64,000 nucleotides of DNA from NCBI GenBank assembly GCA_011634665.1, contig WAEK01000003.1:2512001-2576000 (forward strand), written 5' to 3'. How positions within the stretch are numbered: the first letter of the stretch is position 1; each line of letters begins with the position of its first letter. Origin of the DNA: Mortierella sp. BCC40632 (Eukaryota; Mortierellomycota; Mortierellomycetes; Mortierellales; Mortierellaceae). Below are positions 12,697 through 22,938 of the stretch, piece by piece. The translations under genes and the position numbers were made by a program. A model generated the notes under the pieces. The model was not told the DNA's origin. It saw nothing but the letters and a program-made list of their open reading frames with translations, and ran no database searches.

Positions 12697-12715
12697 CTCC
12701 CTACTCGCGCTAGGC
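12697..12715. repeat. 19-bp direct repeat, copy 2
   Basis: Identical to 12462-12480. It lies about 115 bp upstream of the tRNA-Gly gene. Confidence 0.85.
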
Positions 12716-12829
12716 GCCCCGGAACGGGAGGAAATAATGCTTGGGAGCCAAAAAAAGGAGTGTCGGAGATGATACTGTGACTTGATTTGGGAACAAAAGC
12801 GCAAAATTTTCTGAGGAAACAAGAACCAA

Positions 12830-12899
12830 GAAAGTGTAGTATATGGGTATCATTCCGGCCTTCCAAGCCTGAGAACCGGGTTCGAGTCCCGGCACTTTC
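12830..12899 (+). tRNA. tRNA-Gly (anticodon TCC)
   Basis: Cloverleaf of 70 nt. The 7-bp acceptor stem GAAAGTG/CACTTTC is fully paired. The anticodon loop CTTCCAA (12860-12866) carries anticodon TCC at 12862-12864. The T arm CCGGG-TTCGAGT-CCCGG is perfectly paired, and the base after the acceptor stem (12900) is A, as in eukaryotic tRNA-Gly. Internal promoters are present: an A box TAGTATATGGG at 12837-12847 (fits TRGYNNANNNG) and a B box GGTTCGAGTCC at 12879-12889 (exact consensus). A T5 pol III terminator follows at 12909-12913. The anticodon stem CCGGC/GCCTG has one C-T mismatch, and the acceptor stem is unlike the usual GC-rich tRNA-Gly, so it may be a divergent copy. There is no intron. 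Confidence 0.85.
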
Positions 12900-12908
12900 A
12901 AAGTTATC

Positions 12909-12913
12909 TTTTT
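12909..12913 (+). terminator. Pol III terminator (TTTTT)
   Basis: Run of five T ten bases after the tRNA-Gly 3' end. Confidence 0.7.
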
Positions 12914-14106
12914 GCATTTTTTCCTCAGTCGAATGGTTCTCGCTAAACAAGAGGGAGAACTCCACAAGGGCCAAGTATTTTTTTTTTTTTTTTTTTTTTT
13001 TACAGGCCCCAAGTTTTTTTTTTGAGCTATATACGGTCTCTGAGCAGAACAGCTGCTTCTATCAGTTCATATAAAAAACCAAGCAGTACGTCGGATAGTA
13101 ACTGTCGTACCGCATGGCTGCTAGATTTGTTTTTTTTTTTTTCCCTGTTTTCACGCATGCCCAACTTTTGCCAATTGAGGAGCTGGGTGCCTCACCTTAT
13201 GTAATTTTTTTTTTTTTTAGTTTTTACAATCCTTTGGTAGGGGAGTTCGTTTGGCACCTGCAGACAAAGTTCTAGAAGATGGGATCTTGGGTTTGTACCT
13301 CAAGAGTTTTTTTTTTTTTTTTTTTTTTTTATAACAATCTGATTTGTACCTCAAGAGTTCAAATACCAGATCATTTATATATTTTTACTTCTTATTATGG
13401 TCCTCTCTTCCGAGGGTTTTTGTCCACCAGCACGAATCTATTCCAAATTGCTACTCTTCGAGATAAACTGTCAAGAAATGATACAAAGTGGGTATAGGTA
13501 CAATTAAGATGAGACCATTAGAATTTGGTATTGGGGAGTAATGATTTGGATTTGGTCTTGAAATCTTCAAGCTGGATATTTTCTTTCTTTCTTTCTTTCT
13601 TTCCGCCTCGATAGCAAGCATAGTCGAATACAGGGCCTCAAGAGGAGTTAGGGTGGATGTCTGAGGAAAGATAGAAGGTGTTGAAATCTTACCACCCGGA
13701 TCTGTCCAACACTTCAACCCGCAGACACAGCTAGGCCTTTGTATCTAGGCCCAGGTGCTACATAGGTGCTTAAGAGTAATCCAATACACTTGCGAAACGA
13801 ACATCAAGAAGATAAAAACCGAAATAATGCTCCCCCCCCCCATTCTAGAGAGATTCCACAGAGGATATTTCTTCACCAAGCAGGTTCCCTTGTCCATGAA
13901 ACTCTCTGCCATCAGGATTTCGGGCTCGACATTCTCTCAAAGTTTTAAGCTTTTTACACTAGTAAAATGTAATCTCCTAGAGCTGGACTCGGAAATATCT
14001 CGGATAGATCCCTGACAAGCATTTACACATCGTAATAAAGAATCTCCAAGATATCTTCTATAACCAAGGCCTTTGATGGCTAGAAAGACTTGACAGGGTC
14101 TCTTTC

Positions 14107-14155
<49 letters not shown>

Positions 14156-15348
14156 ATTGCTTTTGAACTCATAGGGGTGAGATGGTTCTCTTCAACCTAG
14201 AAAAAAAAAAAAAGAAGGAACACCGGGGATTATCAAAGTCCAGATGAGATCTTGTACGATGCTGTGCCCCTTTCTCTTGAGAGACAATTCTCTCATACCA
14301 AGTTGGAGCAAAGTCACAGAGGAGATATCGATTGGTAGAGTTTTTCGGAGAGGGGGCGAGGAGTAAACCCCAGCTTCTCATTACTCAATCAGATAGATGT
14401 CATTGAGATTCGTGGGCGCCCAAGACAAGTCCTATGTATCTTGCAAGAGGCTCTTTCATACAACTCTTGTGTCAACGGAGTCTTTTTTTTTTGTTTTTTA
14501 ACTAACTGTTTCTGCTGGACTTGTGTCGGCGGAGTCGATGGTCTTTCAAGATTTAGAGTTGTCAGCGCAGCAAAAAGTATTTTTTCAAAGGTGCCGAAAT
14601 GCCTTTGCTTTTCGGACATACCCCTCTCCCCTGAAGATAATCCTTCACTCGCTCACTCACTTACTCTCTCTCTCTCTAGCTTGATATTCTAGAGTAAGGA
14701 GAAAGAGGGGGGGAGTGGGGAGTGGGAAACAACACTTTCTTTCTGACCTTACTTGATCTAGGAGGCATGGATTAGGCAAGATCGGACAAAAAAGTCGCCT
14801 GACTGGGTTTGGTTGTTTACCGAACGAACTGTGCGCACAAAAGCAAGGTTTTCTGACCAAGAAAAGACCAAGGTTGAGTCAAAGAGGATGCAAAAGAAAA
14901 TATTCACAAGGGACAACGATGCAGCAAACATGAACACGACAGGTGTAAGCGGCGGATAACTGAATTGTCGGCAGAGACCCGGGGAACAAAGGCGTTGGTT
15001 ATTGAAGATTTTTGTGTGTGGTGTGCTTTTTTGTTTTGTTCTCAAAAAAGGTTTTTAGACAACTCCAATGAGTCGAGGCAGTTGAGAGTACCAGCGGGAT
15101 GGGAACAGAAATGAGGAAAAAGCCTACATAGGTTAACCTTGATAGGTTCAGCGCAGCTGCGGGGCTGCCGCAGTCGAGTCCTCTTTGACTGGCCAATTGA
15201 ACGGTATCAACTGTCGGAGGAAGCAGCCCGGTTGAGCGTGGGAGGGAGAGATCGAGGTAGTGATCAAGGGGTGCGTGCACCTGGTATTGGTTGCCATATA
15301 GTCTGACTCATAATATCGATTGAGCGCCATCCCTTTGCTAGTGGGGGC
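12914..15348. other. Gene-poor region with long homopolymers
   Basis: About 2.4 kb without a recognisable gene. It holds T runs near 12977-13000, 13307-13331 and 14110-14154. On the minus strand, open stretches at 14619-14389 and 14381-14200 read as protein-like but match no family I know. They could be exons of an unknown or decayed gene. Confidence 0.4.
14110..14154. repeat. 45-nt poly(T) run
   Basis: Uninterrupted T run. Confidence 0.9.
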
Positions 15349-15356
15349 TATAAAAG
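15349..15356 (+). promoter_or_regulatory. TATA box of the 15475 gene
   Basis: TATAAAAG about 120 bp upstream of the ATG of the 108-aa gene, followed by a pyrimidine-rich leader. This is the usual layout of a strong fungal pol II promoter. Confidence 0.6.
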
Positions 15357-15474
15357 CGGTCATCAATAGTTCGCCTTTCCTCTTCTTTCATTTCCTTACC
15401 ACCTCCTTTTTCTTTCCCTCGTTTTGTTTCCTTCCCACTCTTTTTCAAACGCACGCCTCCACCAAAAAGCAACT

Positions 15475-15801
15475 ATGTCGTTCTTCACCAGACAGCACCA
15501 AGGCCAGGGTTACACCCGCATCGAGGAAGACCCAGTCGTCGAGGACTTGATCAGCAAGCAAAACAAGGCCAAGAACCCTCCCGTGGTCCAACTTCGCAAC
15601 CTGGCCTACACCACCAACCCCTCTTCCGCTTCCACCGCTGTCAAGGGTACCAAGGCTCACGCCCTTGAGTCTTTGGTTCCCCTCACGCACCCGACCTGGC
15701 GTGTGGTTCTCACCCCTGAGACCATTGCCTCCACTCGTCAACCGCAGCGACGCCAATCTTCGACCGCTGCTTCCAGCACTGGACAGACCAATGGACAGTA
15801 A
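15475..15801 (+). CDS. Hypothetical protein, 108 aa, unknown function
   Basis: Intact single-exon frame beginning MSFFTRQHQGQGYTRIEEDP, with the clean leader CAACTATG. I do not recognise the family. The protein is hydrophilic, without a signal peptide or membrane segment. Its middle part (LRNLAYTTNPSSAS, ALESLVPLTHPTWRVVLTPE) looks more ordered, and the tail is Ser/Thr/Gln-rich and ends TGQTNGQ. A TATA box at 15349, a pyrimidine-rich leader and GC-rich, C-ending codons like those of the neighbouring housekeeping genes support real and probably strong expression. A small conserved fungal protein is plausible, but no role can be assigned. Confidence 0.7.
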   Translation: MSFFTRQHQGQGYTRIEEDPVVEDLISKQNKAKNPPVVQLRNLAYTTNPSSASTAVKGTKAHALESLVPLTHPTWRVVLTPETIASTRQPQRRQSSTAASSTGQTNGQ

Positions 15802-16812
15802 ATCTGTCATTGTCTGGGCGCCCTTTTACTTTCTTTTCGTTTGCAACTGACTTTTTTTTAATGTTTTCCCCCACTTCTATTCTCGCCACTCTCTACTCTT
15901 CTCATATGCTTCTTTAATCTCTCTTTTTTTTGCCCTCTTGTTCTCAATTCTGTTCATACCCTCCTCCCTGGCATTTTGTTCTTGTTTCGGGTAACATATT
16001 TGACATGATGGTTTACACTCTGGCGTTTAACTATCTCTCCAGATGGCGATGATTTCTTTCTTCGTTCTCATTTAATAGCATGGCCTGGAGGCGCTCCATC
16101 TCTTGTCTATAACCGAAATCTGGTTCTATCTCGTCTCTTAATAGGCCGATCTTTTTGTTTTTCTTGTTTCGTTTTCTCGTCGCTCGTCGTTCGCCAATTG
16201 CCTGCTGACAAAAAAAAGGGAATCAGGTCTTAACACCGGATTCTTTTTTTTTTCCCCCTCTTCTGTGGCCTTCTCTCTCTTTCTCACTGGATCCCACTAT
16301 CTGGTTTACCCCTCCTCTATGGGGAGAGGAACAACTAGAATATGGGTCATTTATTCATGGTGAGATCTCTAAAGAGAGTGAAAGAGCAGAGGAAGAAAAA
16401 GAAGAAGAAAAAGGCTTGTCCTTTTTTTTTTCTTTTGTCCTGTCCCTCTCCTCCACTGCAGGTAACCAAATTTATACACTGACTTCAACAGACAGTGCCT
16501 CTCAGTTTTCAACAACTGATGCATAGACCCGGATGAGATCCAAAGGAAGAAAAAAGTGTGAAAGGGAGAGCCTTCTCTTTCACTCTTTTTTTTTATAACT
16601 CTGAGGTTCTCATTTGTATGGGGAATGGTGTGTGCGTGTGCGCGATAACCCTTTCTCTTGTCCCGATAGCACGAGTTTTTTGTTTTATTGTTTTATTATT
16701 TTGTTTGAAGAAAAGAAAGATGGCATTCACAAGCCTTCTCTTTTTTTTTCTTTTTTTTTCTTCTTCTTTTTTTCCCAACCGCCTCCCCCTTTTGTCAAAG
16801 GGATCGGATGTG

Positions 16813-16844
<32 letters not shown>

Positions 16845-18180
16845 AAGGGAGAAGAGGACGAATGGAGCCTTGGGAGAGGAGATGGGTTCCCTATCAAGGA
16901 CCTATTTTCTCTCCCAAGCCATATACCCTAAATAGTCTTGTTTCAATGGCATTTCCAGAATAAATCGGAAAAAAAAAAAAAAAAAAGAATCTTCAGCATT
17001 GGGAATATATTCGATAACATCCAGCATCCAGATATCCAACCTTCTCTATCTCCTCACTCTAAAGCCCTCCTTTTGCTCTTTTTGAAAAAAAAAAAAAAAA
17101 AGAGCATAGGAGAAAGAGAGTAGAGAATGAGAAGGGTGAAAAAAAAAGGATAGGATCGCAAAAAAAAAAAAAAAAAGTGGAAGGAAACGAAGCAGGACGG
17201 CGCTCAAGACAACTTACCAGAGGCTCCGATCTTGTTTGTCAACTTAGGCGACGGACAGTTCCCTTCCACCCCTCTCGACCTTTCAACTTTTGTCTGCGGA
17301 TCATCACCAACATACAGCTTCTGAGGGTGTACGTTTGAATACTACTCTGTTTTTGTTTATTTTCTTCCTCTTCTTCCTGTCTAACATAATGGATAATGGC
17401 ATCTAACCGTTGATGATAATTTCTCAAGGCGGACAAAAAAAAAAAAAAAGCCGACAAGATGGACCGATGGACTTGAGGTCTCAAGGAATCTTGGTCAAGA
17501 CAAAAAACAAACAAGATCGATTTTCTCATTCAAGAAACACAAGCCCAAGAAGGAGGAACAGGAGCGACAACATGGAGGCAATATGGATCCTTTCAACAAA
17601 AAAAGAGAGCAAACCCTCCCCCCCCTTTCGTTTTCCGTGGTTTTAAAAAGAAGACACACATATGAGCTGAATAATTTTTTTGTTTTTTTTGCTTCTCACT
17701 TCTTCATTTTCTTTTTCAAAAAAAAGTCTTTTATAAGTTGCATACGTTTCTCATTCATGGCGCCACACTCTTCTTTCCCCCCCTTCCCCCCTTCCCCCTT
17801 CCCCTTTGTTCTCTTTACTTTTTTTCTGTTTCCACACTTTCCCTTTTCTTTACACACAACAACAAAAAAAAATCAATCTCCATCTGGACACTTACAACTT
17901 CAATGGAGTCTCTCTCTCTCTCTCTTTTTTTAAAAAATCAATTTCTTTTTTGAGAAAAAAAAAAAAAAAAGGTGAATGAAAGAAAGAGTGAGGGATAGGG
18001 TGTGTGCTTGCGTATGTGTGTGTATGCGTATGCGTGTGCTGGTGTCGTGTGGATGGTTTCATTTGTCAGCCAAATATATTTCTCCATCCATCAAAAATCA
18101 AAAAGCGGGGGCAAAAAAAAAAAAAAAAACTCAAGTCCCCAAAACTGGACTATTACTATAGAGAGTCGAATCGTCTATCA
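15802..18180. other. Intergenic between two converging 3' ends
   Basis: About 2.4 kb between the 3' end of the 108-aa gene and the 3' end of HMG-CoA lyase. It is mostly pyrimidine tracts and A/T runs (16814-16829, 16970-16986, 17084-17101, 17160-17176, 17955-17971). No gene recognised. Confidence 0.5.
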
Positions 18181-18186
18181 TTTATT
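18181..18186 (-). terminator. Poly(A) signal AATAAA of HMG-CoA lyase
   Basis: TTTATT on the plus strand, about 20 bp past the stop codon on the minus strand. Confidence 0.5.
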
Positions 18187-18204
18187 CTTTTCTTATTCTT
18201 TTCT

Positions 18205-20059
18205 TTACAGCTTGCTCTTCTCAATAGGCGTTCCTGGTGTAGGTGGGCAAGGAGCAGCATTCGCAGCCGCAGCCGCCGCAGCCTTCAACGTCAAAGCCCT
18301 CGCAGCCTTGGAACCATTTGTCCGTCCCAAACGATCCGAAATCCAGTTACCCGTGTCAATCGTCTTTTGAAGACTCACTCCAGTATCATAGTGCATTCCC
18401 TGCAACATGTAGACGACATCCTCTGTAGCCACATTTCCGGAGGCTCCTGGAGCATAAGGACAACCTCCCAATCCAGCAACGGAACTGTCCACGACTCTTA
18501 CTCCCATCTATTTTTTTTTTTTTTTTTTTTAGATTCCCAGGAGAAAACACACAAAAGAGAAAAGAAAAGAAGAGAGAAGAGAAACGAAGAATTAGTTAAC
18601 TGATCCAGATCACTTTTGACTGTGCGGATAAAAAAAAGAAAAAAAGAACCATTCTTTGTACCTCAAGTGCGCAATGAATGTTGGCCAAGGCCTGTCCATA
18701 GGTATCATGGCAGTGGACAGCAAGGGCCTTGACGGGCACGACCTGAGTGACGGCCTGAAGGAGTTCACGGAAGGTACCGGGGGTACCGACACCGATCGTG
18801 TCACCCAACGAAATCTCGTAGCATCCCATATCATACAATTTCTTGGAGACCTCGGCCACCTTCTTGGGAGAGATGGGACCCTCATAAGGGCATCCCACAA
18901 CGCACGAGACGTAGCTGTTGGAAGATAAGGAGGAGGAGAAGCGTAGGGAAGTTAGTTGGCTGAGGGAATGAGTAAATTGCCCGAGGTCCTGCAGGAAAGA
19001 AAAAAAAAAAAAAAAACCACTCAGGTACTTACCCACGGACGAGAATGCCATGCTCCTTTGCCTTGGCGATCAAAGGCTTTGTCCTCTCAAAGCTCTCATC
19101 CACGGTACAGTTGATGTTTTTCTTGCTGAAGGAGTCCGAAGCGGCCAAGAAGACGGCAACTTCTTTGACACCTGCGGCAATAGCAGAATCGAGACCCTTG
19201 ACATTGGGAGTCAAACAAGGATAGTTGACGTTGGCCTTTTTCTTGATTGACGTGATGACCTTGGTTGCATCCCCCATCTATTGTTTAAGAGAGAGGAGTA
19301 GAAAGCAGAAAAGAAAGGTTATTATCATCTCTAGTCTGATAGTATCTGATCACAAAAGAAAGAAACCGAGGCCCCGGGGGGAGGGGGAGGTGTATGATAA
19401 AAAAAAAAAAAAGAGATCTTTGCTCTTTTGTCAATATCATCATCATCATCGTTTACCTGAGGAACCCATTTAGGCGAAACGAAGCTGGCAGCCTCAACGA
19501 CTGAGAGACCCGTGTCCGAAAGACGGTCGATAAACTCGATCTTGGTCTCGGCAGGGATGACCGACTTTTCGTTCTGAAGACCATCTCGGGGTCCGACCTC
19601 AACAATCTTGACGAAACGGGAAGAGGCAGCAGCAGCACCGGTCTAGAGTATGTGTATATGATAGAGAACGAGAGACTGTGTGTGTCAATAAAAGAGAGAG
19701 CAAGAGGAAATCGTTATCGAGGAAAGGGGATGGGTAAAAAAAAAAAAAAAAAAAAAGGAGAGGGAGACAGGATGATCGAGACGGATTGGATTGCGGCTAT
19801 GGGATTCATTCCTCTTCATCCTGGAACCATTATCCATGCTAAGCGATCGTCATTCTCTTTTTGCCAAAAAGCGAAAAGAAAAAAAAGAAACATTATCCGC
19901 TGTCCATCTCATGGCTGCGCATCCTCTCTGCATCTCCTGGCCTTTTTGGACGAACATAAGAAGAGGGGCATTTACATTGAGGTTTCTTCGGATCGACTGC
20001 TGCAGTGCTCCTCGGGTGAGGTTGATGGCCAATCTAGATGCGGGGCGGAAGTTCATCAT
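18205..20059 (-). CDS. HMGCL: Hydroxymethylglutaryl-CoA lyase, mitochondrial with C-terminal SKL
   Basis: Cleaves HMG-CoA to acetoacetate and acetyl-CoA, the last step of leucine breakdown and ketone body formation. Five exons: 20059-19976, 19642-19457, 19277-19033, 18914-18662 and 18507-18205. The frame is continuous and gives about 356 aa. Catalytic signatures: [11 protein letters not shown] with Arg47/Asp48, [50 protein letters not shown], the metal-binding [12 protein letters not shown], and the catalytic-Cys block [14 protein letters not shown] (Cys about 272). Exon 1 encodes a basic amphipathic leader ([20 protein letters not shown]), a likely mitochondrial presequence. The C-terminus has an Ala-rich insert (about residues 331-341) and ends SKL, a canonical PTS1. 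Dual mitochondrial and peroxisomal location is therefore suggested. Animal HMGCL has the related CKL end. Confidence 0.95.
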
Positions 20060-20512
20060 GGTCTCGATCAGCTTGGTATGGTAATGAATGAGAGTGGAGA
20101 GAGGGAGGGAAGGGAAGAGGAGGGAGAGAGTGGAGAGAGTGGAGAGAGAAAGAGGAGTGAGGACAAGGAGGCAATGGAGAGAGAGAAGAAGAGAGGAGAG
20201 AGAAAGAGACTCGGAAACCAAAAAGGCTCAAAAAAGTGTCACTCCTTACCCCTCCTCCTCCCCCCCGTGGGAAAGTTGGATCCGATGACTGTCTTTTTTT
20301 TTTTTTTTTCATTATTTCTGACTGACTGTCTGTTGCTGAAGATGGCTCAGAGGAGAGACTCTTCAGGTACCATCCCACATCACATCAAAAATATAAATAT
20401 ATGTAATGGCAAAAATGAATGCTAAATATGCTAGGGAGGGGGAGGGAAGGTTTCTTCTTCTTTTCTGGATGGTATAAAAATATGTCACCGCAAAAAGACT
20501 GCAGTGTCAAAA

Positions 20513-20552
<40 letters not shown>

Positions 20553-20855
20553 CTTTTTTTTTTTTCTTTTCTTTTTTTTCCTTGGTTTTTTCTTTTTCTT
20601 TTTTTTTCCATTTTTTTTGAATGTGGATGAGTAAGTGAGTGTTTCCCTGTTTGGGCGTGTGCAAGAGTGCGGTTTCTCTTTTTGTATGGAATATCCATGG
20701 TGCAAATGGTACTCTTTCTCCCTCCACAAAACTTTTTTTTTTCTTATTTTTTGCAATCCATTCTTCTCTTTTCTTTGATCTTTGTCTTTCCATCATTCAT
20801 AACAGAGAAAAAGAGAGAGAAAGAGGGAAGCTTCCCGAGCATGGATTCTCTGAAT
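20060..20855. other. Intergenic between HMG-CoA lyase start and Rab stop
   Basis: The plus strand is purine-rich (GA) at 20090-20215, which reads as CT in the HMG-CoA lyase promoter direction. A long T run lies near 20517-20552. No gene seen; the Lys-rich minus frames here only translate the homopolymers. Confidence 0.5.
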
Positions 20856-22869
20856 CTATAGGCCACAGCAAACACTACTGTTGTTGCTTGCCTGTGCCTG
20901 CAAAATACGCTCGTCTTCCAGTTGCTGTAGCGTGATGGCGTTCTCGGCATTCTGTCGCTTAATCATCTCAATCTCCTGCTTTCGCTCCACAAGCTTTCGT
21001 GTGATCTGCAAGAAGAGCTCCTCAATTCCTAATAGCCAGGCCGATACAGATCCAAGGGAGAGAAAAGGATAAAGACATTAGAATTGTTGGTCTGACTGAC
21101 TACCCTATAGCATCCTTAAACCCATATCGGACAAAAAGCAGAGGAGGGTGAGTAGGGGTGAGGGGTTTACCGTCATCATCCTTAGCGGATACTTCATGCA
21201 CAGAACACTCTGGTCCAAGAGCGTTTGCTACATATTCCTCTGCGCGTGAAATTGGGATAGCTCTCTTGGTCGATGCCAGATCTAGCTTGTTGCCTACCAC
21301 ATGAATGACTATTTCGTTTTCCAATAAATAAATAAATAAATAAAAAAATAGTTCTTTTTTGTTAGTAATCACTTTTGCCTCTGGAACCTCTCCCCTCCCA
21401 TAGACTTTTAGAATGGTGCGGTTTCCTTACTGAGATCCTCGGTCATGTTCTTTCTTAGCTCATCCACCCAAGAATTCATATCCCGGAACGAGGCCTCTGA
21501 GGCGATATCATATACTAAAATCGCTGCATTAGCCTAAGGACATGTAAAGGGTGTAGAAAAAGGAGATATTAGTAATCATAGCAATGGAACGTCCATTAAA
21601 AAAGAAAAGAGAGGTCTCCATGCAGATGCGGATGAAATAATTCGTCAAGCGCAAGTGTCATGCTAAACCAAAAGACATTCTCCAGTACTAAGAAGGAGAA
21701 AAAACGAAAATAAGCGGGAAAAACAACAACAACAGCAACATGAAAGCGGGTAAGCATTGCCATGTTATTGTTGATATTCACCTACACCACGATAGTACAT
21801 TGGCGCCATGGATCTGAATCTTTCCTGTCCTGCTGTGTCCCAGATCTGAAGCCGTACTTTGCAATTGTCAACCACTCTAGATGCGCCATCGCAGAGAAAC
21901 ACGGCAAATGAAGAGAGAGAAAGAGAGAGAGAAAGGAGAGTCAGTCCAGACAAAAAGGGCATTCCATATCCCATTCCGTCTTGTTGGCGTGTTCATTTCC
22001 TGAAAAGGAACTCTTGTCAAAGGGAAGAGAGAAAGAAGGCAAGAGGAGAAAAGATAGGATTGGGACATACAGTTTCTTTGTCATAAACGATGCGCCGACG
22101 GTCGATGTGCAATTGGCCGAGAAGGTCCTTTGGACATATCGCACAACAAGTGAGGTCTTTCCGACACCTAAGGAGACATGGTAACAATGGTGAATAAAAA
22201 AAAGAAAGAGAGAGAAAAGTCGTTAAGAAAGAGTGTATAGAATGAGCCTATCGCTTTCGGTGGCAGGATGAGCTGCCTGGGGATCGGGAAAAAGATGTAA
22301 AGAGGGCCAGTGCAGAGCAGGAAAAAAAAAAAAGAAGAGAGATGAGATGAAAAAAAAAAGAAAGTCGGGTAACAGGGTTTCTGAATGATAACATATGGCG
22401 AGGTGGGGAAGGACAAAGAACACAACAAGCAACGCGGCATGGTCGGGAGAGCGTTTGATTCCCGTCTGCCTGCAGACTGTGGAGGCTCTCTCTTGCCCAT
22501 CAGATGTTCCCAAATGGCGTTATCCAGTGCAGTTGTCATTGCTGGAGCAGCGATCCCATCTGCTTATCTTTCTCTGTCTAGGCAGAATGAAGAGGGCTTG
22601 TGTGTGTGTACACACGTCTGTGGGTGTGTATCTGTGGTGATGGTGGTGATGGTGGTGATGGTGTGTGTATGCGTGTGCAACAGACAGCCCTCAGCCTCAA
22701 GTCCCTGTAATCGTATTAATCAATGTTCGAGTCGCGTCAAGAGCCCTGTTTCTGCTTTCTCCAGCCAAAGTGGGATAAAGAAAAACAAGCAAGTCGGATC
22801 GACCGATCCTCTCCCCATTTCATGCGAGATGAATAGAGACCGTCTACAGCTACTCGGCATACGCACACG

Positions 22870-22938
<69 letters not shown>

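Larger units (their letters stand above)
12128..12829. other. Intergenic region with a direct repeat and a hairpin
   Basis: No gene seen. Contains a 19-bp direct repeat (12462-12480 and 12697-12715) and a GC-rich hairpin (12546-12565), both described separately, and a T run at 12480-12500. Confidence 0.5.

Noticed and set aside
13451..14619. A minus-strand multi-exon gene between 13.4 and 14.6 kb
   Set aside because: Several protein-like open pieces and a GTAAGA donor exist, but no combination gives a recognisable or convincingly continuous protein.
20485..20796. Lys-rich minus frames around 20.4-20.8 kb
   Set aside because: They translate a long poly(A)/(AAG) stretch.
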